NCBI GenBank assembly: GCA_021780535.1
Contig: JAJXYN010000009.1
Location: 349,882 to 413,881 of the forward strand
Reading direction: 5' to 3'
DNA from: a bacterium
GTDB taxonomy: Bacteria; Patescibacteria; ABY1; JAGPKW01
DNA length: 64,000 nucleotides
Part shown: piece by piece, positions 51,354-62,100 of the stretch
How the letters are laid out: every line of letters begins with the position of its first letter
Position numbering within the stretch: position 1 is the stretch's first letter
The notes under the pieces: generated by a model
What the model was told of the DNA's origin: nothing
Seen by the model: the letters and a program-made list of their open reading frames with translations, nothing else
Databases searched by the model: none
Program-made: the position numbers and the translations under genes

Positions 51354-52265
51354 ATGGATTTACTTGAGCGAACTCTTGATCTTTGTAAGTTATATAAAAT
51401 TGTTCCTAATAAACTTTTGGGGCAGAATTTTTTAATTAATGAGTTTGTTCTTGATGATATTATTTCTAATGTTGAGGAGATTAAAAAAGAAAGAAATGTT
51501 AAGAAATTAAATATTTTGGAAATTGGTGGTGGTTTTGGTGTTTTAACCAATAGATTGGTGGGTATTGCTGACAAGGTTTTTCTTATAGAAAAAGATGAAA
51601 AACTTTTTGAGGGTCTTTTAAAGATTGAAAAAAGCTTTCCTGGTAGATTGAAAGTTGTTCTAGATGATGCATTAAAATTGGGAGATGTTGAGAAGCGAAA
51701 TGATGGAGATATTGAGAATAATGATTTGTTAATTGATAAAGTTAAGGAGTTTTTTGGTGGAGAAGAATTTTTTGTTGTTGCTAATATTCCTTATTCTATT
51801 ACTTCTCATATTATTAGAATACTTTTAGAGATTACTTATAGCCCTGCGGAAATTATTATAATGATTCAAAAAGAAGTTGCAGAGAGAATATGTGCTAAAG
51901 ATGGTGACGATAGTGTGCTTTCTATTTCTGCGAAATTTTATTCTTTTCCTTCTATTTTATTTTTAGTTTCTAAAGATTGTTTTTACCCAGTTCCTGCTGT
52001 TAATTCAGCTGTTATTAGATTGTCTAAAAATAATAAATTAAAAATTTCTAATAAAAAAGATATTGATAATTTTTTTAAATTTATTAAATCTGGTTTTTCT
52101 AATAAAAGAAAAATGCTTTATCATAATATAGCTTCTATTTACAGAAAAGATAAAGATATTGTTAAAAAAATATTAATAAATTCAAGTTTATCAGATAAAA
52201 CCAGGGCTCAAGATTTGTGTTTGGATGATTGGCTTAGGTTGTGGTATAATTTTAATAGATATTGA
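51354..52265 (+). CDS. rsmA: 16S rRNA adenine dimethyltransferase KsgA
   Basis: A 303-residue RsmA/KsgA. It starts in the family manner (KIVPNKLLGQNFLINEFVLDDII), with SAM motif I ILEIGGGFGVLT (near 56-67), LIEKDEKL (motif II) and the catalytic NIPYSITSHII (near 146). A C-terminal helical domain (about 220-303) follows. It dimethylates two adjacent adenines in helix 45 of 16S rRNA. A segment of about 20 residues near 115 (KRNDGDIENNDLL) is extra to most homologues. A leader of repeated CTTTAACT units precedes the ATG. Confidence 0.95.
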   Translation: MDLLERTLDLCKLYKIVPNKLLGQNFLINEFVLDDIISNVEEIKKERNVKKLNILEIGGGFGVLTNRLVGIADKVFLIEKDEKLFEGLLKIEKSFPGRLKVVLDDALKLGDVEKRNDGDIENNDLLIDKVKEFFGGEEFFVVANIPYSITSHIIRILLEITYSPAEIIIMIQKEVAERICAKDGDDSVLSISAKFYSFPSILFLVSKDCFYPVPAVNSAVIRLSKNNKLKISNKKDIDNFFKFIKSGFSNKRKMLYHNIASIYRKDKDIVKKILINSSLSDKTRAQDLCLDDWLRLWYNFNRY

Positions 52266-52353
52266 GAAAATGATCATACTTTAGAAAGTGTGAAATAATC
52301 ATCTTTGATGAATGAGAATAAATTAAAATTAAATCAATTATTAAATAAATTAT

Positions 52354-53346
52354 ATGGATATTAGTAAGATTAAAAAATATTTTGTTGATTTTTATAATGA
52401 TTTTAAGCATGATGAACAAAAAAGAAATAGAGTTTTGATTTTGTTTTTGATTTTTATTGGAGCATGTTCTGTCGTCCTTGGTTTTTCTAATACTAAGCAG
52501 AACATTAAAAAGCCTTTTATTGATGAGAATGCTGATGCGGTTTCTAGTGTATATGATACATATAATAAATTAAAAGCTCAGGGTAAGATAGTGGATGATA
52601 CTACTGGTGCTAATACTACCAATACTACCAATACTATTACTACTAATAGTACAAACAACACAAACACATCTAATACTAGTGTTCCATATCCTGGCTTTCC
52701 ATCTAAAACAGTGGATACTGATGGAGATGGTCTTTCTGATTATGATGAAGTAAACGTCTTCCACACATCTCCATTTTTAGCTGATAGTAATAGTGATGGT
52801 ATTAATGATTATGACTCTATTAAAAGAGGTATAGATCCAAATGCTATCAATGCTAATTCAAATACTATTACTAATACTCCTACTACAAATACTACTACTA
52901 ATAACAATAGCGCAACTACTATTGCGAACACCATTGATCCAACCAAGATAGATGTTGCACAAGCCAGAATTGAACTTGCTAAAATAATTCCTGAAAGTTT
53001 AAAACCAATGCTTGCCAATATGACCGATGATCAAATAAAATCTCTTATGTCTCAATTATATTCAGGTACAGTTACTCCTAATAATACTTCTACAAATGTG
53101 GTATCAACTAATAATGCTACTACTAATACTAATACGACGAATAATACAAATATTAATACAATTACTGATTATAAATCCGTGTTAAAATCTAAATTGCCGC
53201 AATTTACTGTTGCTCAAATATCAACTATAAAAGCAATGAATGAAATTGATATTAAAAAATTGTTGTTAGATTCTAATGTTGCAGATGAATCTTTGCTTTC
53301 CCAATTTAAAACAGGGGAATTAAAAAGTACGGTTTTGGGAGAATAG
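52354..53346 (+). CDS. Membrane-anchored Ca-binding-repeat protein
   Basis: A 330-residue protein. It has one N-terminal membrane helix (about residues 28-48, VLILFLIFIGACSVVLGF) and a low-complexity Asn/Thr linker. A calcium-binding thrombospondin-type-3 or EF-hand-like segment is at about 124-165: DTDGDGLSDYDEVNVFHTSP and DSNSDGINDYDSIKRGIDPN. After a second Asn/Thr linker comes a helical part (about 208-240 and 270-330). No enzyme motif. It would be a surface protein, tethered to the membrane. Low-complexity DNA here is rich in AATACTAC repeats. Confidence 0.7.
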   Translation: MDISKIKKYFVDFYNDFKHDEQKRNRVLILFLIFIGACSVVLGFSNTKQNIKKPFIDENADAVSSVYDTYNKLKAQGKIVDDTTGANTTNTTNTITTNSTNNTNTSNTSVPYPGFPSKTVDTDGDGLSDYDEVNVFHTSPFLADSNSDGINDYDSIKRGIDPNAINANSNTITNTPTTNTTTNNNSATTIANTIDPTKIDVAQARIELAKIIPESLKPMLANMTDDQIKSLMSQLYSGTVTPNNTSTNVVSTNNATTNTNTTNNTNINTITDYKSVLKSKLPQFTVAQISTIKAMNEIDIKKLLLDSNVADESLLSQFKTGELKSTVLGE

Positions 53347-53375
53347 ATGAATTTAACGATGAATAATGAATAATG

Positions 53376-53411
53376 AATAATGAGTTACTTTTATGTGGCT
53401 CATTATTTTTT
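53376..53411 (+). terminator. intrinsic terminator
   Basis: AATAATGAG and CTCATTATT form a 9-bp stem with a 14-base loop and a T-run. The left arm sits in a tandem AATAATG repeat. Confidence 0.75.
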
Positions 53412-53505
53412 AATATTTAATTGATATATTTATTAATTAAATATTTTTTAACTTTTGAATTATTTACAAATGTTTTTTCCACAGTAATTATTATTAATTT
53501 TATGA

Positions 53506-53511
53506 TATAAT
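53506..53511 (+). promoter_or_regulatory. extended -10 promoter, surface locus
   Basis: TGATATAAT (TG at 53503-53504, TATAAT at 53506-53511), 34 bases before the ATG at 53546. No clear -35. Confidence 0.6.
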
Positions 53512-53545
53512 TTAGTCAAATGTTAATTTTTATACTCCTACAAAA

Positions 53546-54388
53546 ATGTCCCAAAAAATAAACAAAAAAGGTTTACTAAAAAGAAAATTTATTTCTGGTT
53601 TTCTTTTAATTTCTTTTGTATTTTCTCAGATTTTAATTCCAACAAAGCAAGTTGAAGCTTTGGATATTAATCAAATGATTGCAAATATAATGAGTGTCAC
53701 AAAAGGAATAAGTGATGCAATAGAGAAAGTAGGAGGTGGGGTTCTTAAGGCTGGTGTTGCTACAGCTCTTAATACTTTTGCTCAAAACTTGGCCACAAGT
53801 ACAGTGACTGGTATGGCTACTGGTAATTGGGGCTCTCAACCTTTATTCTTTCAGTTTCCATTAGAAGATATGTTAAAACAAGTGGCAGATCAAGCTACTG
53901 GGGATTTTCTTGATAAAATCGTAGCACAAACAGGATTTGATGTGTGTAAACCTATTGATGCTGACTTAAATTGGAAATTTAAGCTTCTTTTAAATATTGT
54001 GGCTTCGCCTACGCAAGAAACTATTACACCACCAACATGTACTCTTTCTAAATTTGTTGATGCTGTTAATCAAAGTTTTGAAAATATTTCTACAACTTTA
54101 AGAAAGACTTTTGCGGCTGATTGTTTTGATGAATTTAAACCAGTTTCTATTGCTGGTATATCAACTTCTGATATTAATAATAATAATTCTGGTTTGAGTA
54201 ATAATATTTCGTCTAGTGTAAATAGTGCTGCAGATAATGTTATAGATTCTGTTTATACTGCTGGCGGTGCTTTTGCTAGTTTTACATATGAAGGATTAAA
54301 AGATTATTATTTATATAATGTTGCTTCTTTAACTAGCCCTGCAAAAGCAGAAGCTTCTTATTTTTCAAAAAAAAGCAATTTATTATAA
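53546..54388 (+). pseudogene. Secreted surface-locus protein, fragment 1 of 3 (frameshifted)
   Basis: Residues 1-273 encode a signal peptide (KRKFISGFLLISFVFSQILIPTKQVEA, cleavage about residue 35) and an exported helical region with several Cys (DVCKPIDAD, PPTCTLSKF, ADCFDEF). The frame is lost at a run of eight A (54367-54374). If the run were seven, ASYFSKK would continue as AIYYKQQNINPKCTSYAATTC in the next frame, giving one long protein of about 855 residues together with fragments 2 and 3. The gene appears unbroken except for these two poly-A runs, so either sequencing error or slippage is more likely than decay. Family not recognised. Confidence 0.6.
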
Positions 54389-55574
54389 ACAACAAAATAT
54401 AAATCCGAAATGCACTTCTTATGCAGCTACTACTTGTGATGAATATGATATAACAACAACTACTGATAGCAACGGAGTTCAAACAACAACAAGGGGTGAT
54501 TGTAAAGCTGGACATATGGTTCCTGGATCTTATCTTTGCAAAACAACAGAAGAACCAAATGCTAATAAAACAACTAACTGTGTTACAGATGCCTTAAATA
54601 CTGTAACTCTTGATGTTGTTGGAACTTCCGCGGCTATTAATCAAGGTAATTGTATTTCATATACGTTGCCAGATAAAACTTCTACTGGAGCTTATGTTGC
54701 TGATATTACTAAACAAAAAAAGTTTTTAACTCAGTATAAGAGTTGTTTTCTGACAAAAATGGCATCAACATTTAAAGGATTAATTGAAACCGGAACATTA
54801 CCAAAACAAGAAATCCAAGCTCAAAAAGCTAAGCAGGATTGTGCTAGTATTGTTGATTCATTAATAACTTATAGTAATGATGGTGGTAATAAAAATGCGG
54901 CAGAATTCTATGGTGCTTATGATGTAGAATTTAAAAATAATTTTTGGGATAAGGGTTTAGTATTAGGTAAGGATAATCCAGATTTATATAAAAAAGTTAT
55001 AAGAGCTGCATTACTTTCTAAAACTGCTGGAATGTATAATGCTAATGGATTAATGTTTTCTGGATATTTGAAATCTCATATGAGTCTTTTTGGCCCATTT
55101 GAACAAGCTCTTGTTAATTGCTCTAGTGTTAGTAATAGTAATTCTGGTTCACTTATTTCTATGCAGTGTGGATCTGAAAAAGATAGTAATAATGATGGAG
55201 TAATAGATTCTAATGATACAAACTTATCTCAAACAACGACTGCAAGTAATTTTTATAGTCCTTTTATTGGTTTAATGATTAAGAGTTTGCCATCAGATTC
55301 TTCTGGTACTATTTTTGTGGATGATATAAATAATCCAACTACTCTTTATATTAATGAAGATGGTGGATTATGGTTTAGTTTAATAACAAATGGCAATTTA
55401 ACTGATGATAATTCTAAAATTTTAAATATTAGAGATGATTTGATTAATGTTTGTGAGTTTAATGCTCAAAATCAAGTTGCTGCTATGGGATATGTTCAAA
55501 CATTAGCTAACCAAGATTATATAGATAAAACAAATGAAAAAAACTTCTTGATATTCAAAATCAACAAGATATAA
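54375..55574 (+). pseudogene. Secreted surface-locus protein, fragment 2 of 3
   Basis: The frame that follows the A8 run is open from 54375 to 55574 (400 codons). It encodes a Cys- and Thr-rich extracellular part (TTCDEYDITTTTDSNGV, GDCKAGHMVPGSYLCK) and a long helical region (LTKMASTFKGLIETGTLPKQEIQAQKAKQDCASIVDSL). Its end (EKNFLIFKINKI) is artificial: at A7 (55537-55543) one more A would join it to fragment 3 as TNEKKLLDIQNQQDIIKADVAK. ATG 54516 is only an internal Met. Confidence 0.55.
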
Positions 55575-56113
55575 TTAAAGCTGATGTTGCTAAGAGTGAT
55601 GTTAAACCTGTTAGTGAGCCTATTAGTCATGAAATAAAATCTACTCCTGGTATGGTTACATTTAATCTTGAAGAGGCTTTGGGTTCTGGCAAACAAATGT
55701 TACAACCTACTGGAGATTTATTTATAGATCCTATTAAACTTTTTGTTACAACTCTTCTTAGTGAGGGTTCAAAAAAACTTATGCAAGGTTTATTTTCTAG
55801 AGCATTCCCAACTACTGGCGTTGATCAAGACCTTTCTGCTTTAAATGGAATACAAACAGCTCCTGATGTAACTAATACCTCAACTACTTCTTCTGATACT
55901 GGTAACACTTCTTCTACTTCTTCCGGAACTGGTAATGGACAAACAACTACAAATCTTTGTACTGTACCTGGGCCTTTGAATGTTGGAGATGTTTGTATTG
56001 TTGACGGTAAATTTAATAATGGAGCTTGTAAAACATGTTACTGTGAGTCTAAAGTTGGTATAACTAATGCTGCTGGAATTACTACATATGGAACGTGTCA
56101 ACAAAAACAATAA
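55544..56113 (+). pseudogene. Secreted surface-locus protein, fragment 3 of 3
   Basis: The frame after the A7 run reads LLDIQNQQDIIKADVAKSDVKPVSEPISHEIKSTPG and then, from ATG 55652, EEALGSGKQMLQPTGDLFIDPIKLFVTTLLSEGSKKLMQGLFSRAFP, which may include an amphipathic helix, followed by a Thr/Ser linker and a C-terminal Cys module with five Cys (NLCTVPGPLNVGDVC..GACKTCYCESKVG). It is 18 bases ahead of the giant Cys-rich protein gene. The TCSxxVGIT end and Cys module suggest an extracellular, disulfide-linked domain. Confidence 0.55.
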
Positions 56114-56131
56114 ATAATAAAATTATAAAAT

Positions 56132-59100
56132 ATGAGAATATTAAAATATGAGAATATTAAAATATTGAAAAAAATGTTTTTCATTTTTGTATTTTTATAT
56201 TCTTTGTTTGGTTTTAATTATTCTAGTGCTGATAGTATAAAACCTTATTCAACACCATCTTCATGCTCTAGAGATTCAGAATGCGCTTCTATTTATGGTA
56301 GTGGTTCTTGTTGTATGGCTGATATATATTCTAATACATCGTTATTTAATTATTACGTTTGTATTTCTACTTCAAAAACAGTATCTTCTTGTTCTATGTA
56401 CACTGGATCGGTTTCTAACAAATGTTGGCCAGACATTGTTTGCTCTAATGGTTTAGATTATGCTGTTGCTGGGATTGTTCCAATAAATGGATCTTGTGGG
56501 CCTGTTGTTGGTTTTGCTTCTTTGGTTGGTACTTCTATGGGAGTTTTAAATGATACTCGTATAACTACTAGTAATAAAAATAGTCAATTTTGTTCTACTG
56601 GGACAATGTCTTCTTCGGATCCAAAATTAAATACTGCTACAAAAATGTGGACATGGACATGTTCTGGTCAAAATAGTGGATCTAATGCTACTTGTTCTGT
56701 AAATTATTCAAGTGTCCCTAACTTACAAATAAATGGTGTTTGTCATGTTTATAGTTCTCCACTTATGGCTGAACCAACGGATCTTTGTGTATCTGGTGTT
56801 TCTGGAACTGTTGTTTTGAATGATGGTGTTTTTTCTTGGACCTGCTCTGGTCAAAATGGTGGGGGTAGTGTTAGTTGTTCTGCTGATGCTAAAGCTACAC
56901 CAATAATTGTTACACCGGAAGTAGATCCTTTTGCTACTTTAGTTAATGACCCATTAGTAAAACCAGCTACAAAAGATCAAACCGTTCAAACTGAAATTGT
57001 ATCTTCTTATCCTACTATAGAACAAAAACCTGCAAATATTTCTAGTTATAGTTTGCTTGAAAAATATTCAACTCCTTGCTCTATTAAATTTGATTCGGAA
57101 TGTGAAGTTTTAGATCAAAAACTTTTGGATGTTGTAAAGGCTGGTATGTCTATAAAAGACGCAGTTGATTCTGGAAAATTAAATGGTAATATGATGGTTG
57201 CTAGACTTAGTAATGATACTCCTCCAAAAGAACTTGATAATTATAAGACGGGACTTACTTTAACTAACATACAAAAGCTTAGAAAGGCTAGAGTTTTTCC
57301 TGTTGGTATGGAATTAGCCGCTATGTGTATTACTGGACAAATTCCTTGTTCAGATGGTTATATTTATAATGGCAATAGTACTGATACTGCTGATTGTCCT
57401 GATAAATCTGTGGCTTGTCATAAGGCAAGAATGAGCGATATTACTTTAACTAGAATATTGACTGGATATTCTATCTGCGATCCTTTTGCTACTGGGTATA
57501 GTTCTAAAAATGATCCTTTTTGTCATTTGGTAAACCCTAATTGGATATTAAAAGATCCAAAATATATGTGTGAGTCTGGTGTTAAAAATGGATCACTTCT
57601 TTATGTAACAGATCAGCAATCCCAATCTAATATTAGATATGAATCATGTCCAGATGTTTCTACTTGTTTAACCGAAAAAGATAATGGTGAATGTAATGCT
57701 TATGGATATTGTTTGAGAGAAAAAAATATTTGGAGATTTGATTTGTCTGCAGATTCTTGTTTTAGTCAAAATGTTGGTTGTGCAAAATATACTTATGCTA
57801 TGGGGGGCTCTACTACTACTCTTGGTTTTATTGCTGATACTACTGATAAATCTGTTTGCGACCAGAGTAATAGTGGTTGTAGATCATATAGTTTGGTTAA
57901 AACTGGTTCTGCTTCTACTGATTGGAGTCATGATGATTCCGCTAAAATATTTTTAAATAACAAAATAACACCTTGTGATTCTTCTCAAGAGGGTTGTACG
58001 GCTTTTATAAGGAGAGATACTGCTAATTTGATTAAGAATTCAAGTTTTGAAGAATATAATCTTTCAGCAGATTTAACTACTAAACAAGCTTTGCTTTGGA
58101 TACCTCATAATGATAAGCCATTATCTGATAGTGTTGATTTAGAAAGTACCGGGGATAATGCCCCTGTTTATGATGGCTCTAACTCTCTTGTAATGAAAAG
58201 ACTGTCTTCTTCTGATGAAACTTCTTATGTTGGTTATAGTTTAAATAAAGATTATTTTATTGATGTTGAGCCAAATAAAACATATACTTTAAGCTATTAT
58301 GTTTTAGGTTATAATACTAATTTCCCTGCGGATAGTATTTCTAAATATTCACAAGGAGCTTTTGTTAATGTTAAGGAATATGATCAATCTAAAAATTTAA
58401 TAACTAAACAAGTTTGTACAAGCGGGGATGATACACTTTTAGGATCTGTTTGTAATTCTAATACTGATTGTATTGAAACTAATAACCCTAATAATAAAAT
58501 CGGAGTTTGTGATTCTTCTTCTGCAAATAATATTATTGATATAGATGCTTTGAGATATGTTAATACTTTTATGTCTCCTACATGGACAAGAAAAACAGTT
58601 TCTTTTAAGACTGGTCTTGATACTTATTATTTAGATATACTTCCTGTTTTGTCTAGAGTAAAAGCTGTAACGGATGATAATCCTGTGACTGCTGTTTTTG
58701 ATGCTATTCAATTACAAGAGGGAAGTGTTGCTACTACATATGCTTTATATGAAAATTCTAAGGTTAATTATTTAAAAAAAGCACCGGATTATGCTAATTG
58801 TTATTCTTCATCTTCTGATAAAGACAAAATATTTTGTAGTAATTTTATAAAATCTTGTGATAAAAAAGATGTTGGCTGTAGAAAATATGAAAAGAAGGAT
58901 AATTCTGATTATTGGTTGCCTGGTAAGCCGAATGAAGAAAATTATTGTACGGCAGAATGTAAGGGTTATCAATTATATAAAGAATCTGGTCCTTCTTATG
59001 ATCCTGCTATTGGATCTACTTTTCAATCTCTTATAGCTACAACTGCTAAACCTTGTTCTTCTTCTGAAGCTGGCTGTTCTCAATATAAGAATTTATCTAC

Positions 59101-62100
59101 TGGAGGGGATGAATATTTTTCTTCTATAAGGACTTGTGTTAAAGAAACAGATGATATAGGCACTTGTAAAAATGATGATTCTTTTAAGGGTAATATTTGT
59201 AAGTCTGATGCTGATTGTGGTGCTATTGTTGGTTCTTGTAGTAAAGCAACAGCTCAATATACTGATTATTTTACATATACTGGATCAGAAACTTCTGGAT
59301 ATAAGTTGAATGTTTATAGATTGCTTAGAACAAAAGCATGTAGTAATGATAAAACGGTGAAATGTTCCGTTGATTCTGATTGTGGTTCTGGAACATGTAG
59401 CTATTATGATGATGTTTATGATCCTGCTACTGTAGCTTCTAGTTCTTTTAATGCTTGTAATGCTGAGGCATATAAAAAACAAGATCATGACCCTGATTGT
59501 AGAGAATTTCATGGTCCTAGTGATGCTAGTTCTGCTTCTGGTGCAGCAACTGGTAACTATGTTCTTTACTATGCAAATATGAGTGAAGTTATTTATGTTT
59601 CAGATACAGATTGTTCTTATTATTCTATCGTGCCATATCAAAGTGTTGTTTCTCAATCTAAATGTGATTCTATATCTTACTTAACTACAGGTTTGAGATA
59701 TAATACTTCTACTAATACTTGTAATATAGGTATATATATTCCAGAATCTGTAACGTGTTCTAGTGATGTTTTGAATTGTAGAGAATATAATGGTACTTCT
59801 ATATCGTCAGAAACATTATTTACTGATGGTTTTGAAGATGGTGCAGATGGTTGGAAGAATAGTGCAGGAAATGCTCCTACAATATCAACTGAATCTATTT
59901 TCGTTAATGAACATTCTGCTAAAATTGCTTATCCTGATTATATAAGTAAGGTTGTTGTTCCTGATATTATTGATCCAAAAGAAAAAGCTCTTTATAAGTT
60001 AAGATTGTATGCTAAGAATGATTCTGCAAATGGTACTTTATCTTCTGTGGAGCTTAGAGTTGGAGATACTTTTGTTAGTACAAAACAAATTAATAATGAT
60101 TGGAAATTTATTGGTTTTGATGTTTTCTCATCTTCTAATTTAACAACTGTTCTTAATAGTATTCAGATTAGTAATAAAGGTTTGGTAAATAATGGTGGAG
60201 CTGTTAATTTGTTTGTTGATTATATATCAGTAGAAAAATCATCATCTATTTATGTTATTAAAAATTCTTGGACAACTCCTGTAAGTTGCGATAATGATAT
60301 AAGTAATCCTACTGGTGCTTGTAATGCTGAAGGTGTTGCTAATGGTTTTTGTACTATGGTTCCAAATAAAGTTTGTTTAACTGGAACTAATGTTGGAGCT
60401 GTTTGTACTGATGCTACTGTTGCTGCTGATTGTGGAGATGTAACGGATACTTGTACTTATGCTAATAAGGTTTGTAGATGGGGTGATAATAAAAATTCTT
60501 CATGTAATAGTGATGATGATTGTTACAATAACCCTACTGATCCTGTTAATGTGGCGGTAAAAACCGGTTCTTGTTTCTATACTACTAATGGGTATAGATT
60601 AAATTTAGGAAAAATGATTGGTTGTGATGAATATATTGATTCTTATAGTAATGATGAGTTTTATGTATTTAACGATTTGAATTTGTGTAGTGCTGACAAG
60701 ATGGGTTGTGAAGCTCTTTATGATACGAAAAATTCAAAAAGTTATCAAAGTCAAGAATTTAATAAAAACGTAGATTATTCTAGTGTTGTTGCTTATTATA
60801 CTTTTGATGATAAAAACAATATTGCAAAAAATGATTTTTCATCTAATTTAATGACAAATAATAATAATGTTGTTTATGTTAAAGATGGAGTTTCTGCTGG
60901 CGCAGCCTTATTTAATGGGACTAATAATATTTCTGAAGTTATTAATGATTCATTAAAATCAGTTACTTCTAATGTGTCTATTTATTCTTGGGTTAGACCA
61001 AATTCTTTTGGAGGTTCAATAGTTTCTCTTGGAAATTATTATAATTTATCTATTCTTCCTGATGGAGAAGTACAATGCGTATTTAATAATGATAATACTC
61101 AATTATTAAAATCAGGTTCTAATTATTTGCTAACACTTAATAAGTGGCAAAATGTTCTTTGTGTATATGATGGAGATAGAATAAAAATGTATATTAATGG
61201 TGAACTTGTTTCTTCTTCTGGAGATGTAACTATGAATTTCAATTATGGAACAGATGCAACTTCTTTACTTAAAATTGGTTCTGGACTTGTAGGAAGTATT
61301 GATGATTTGAGAATATATAGTAAGTTTTTTGATTCTAAAGCCGCTTATGATTCTTATAATGATTATAAAGATAATTATACCGTAGGAGCTGATGAACTTG
61401 GTTATTATATTATTGATAGTAATTATTCTTGTGATGCTAAATATAAGGGTTGTACGGCTGTTGGAAGAAGTGACGATAGATATGATTCTCCTGATTTTGA
61501 TTATTCAACTGCATATTTTGTTATAGACCCTGATAAATTTAAATCGTCTGGAAATTATTCAACTACAGGTGTTTATGATGCTACTATGTGTACAGCAGAA
61601 GAGGCAGGATGTTATTCTTTCCAAGATTCTAAAGGTGCTAGTGTTAATTTTAAATTTCCAAAATCGCTTTGTGTTTATAAAACAAATGTTGATGTTGGTG
61701 TTTCTGATACAAATACAGGAACCCCAAAACTTCAAACAGGTTGGTTTAAATATGATGTTAAATCTAAATCTATTTCTGATGAAGGTTGTTATTATGCTGA
61801 TGTTTTAGGTAGTAATACAGATGCGACTTCTGTAAGTGCTGCGAAAATAAACCCTGATTCATATAAAATAGTTAAAGCTTCTGATTGTGAATATAGAAAA
61901 GATCCTGTTGTAATTAGGAGAACTTTTGAAAGTACCACAACTAATGGTGTTACAACTACTACAACAAGACCAAAACAGACTACTTATTATATTTATACTG
62001 GAACATGTAGTGATGGTTCTGGTATAAATTGTAGTGATGATACTATGTGTAGTAGTGGATATTGTTTATTAGAAAGAACGAATACTAAATGTGCTTCTAC

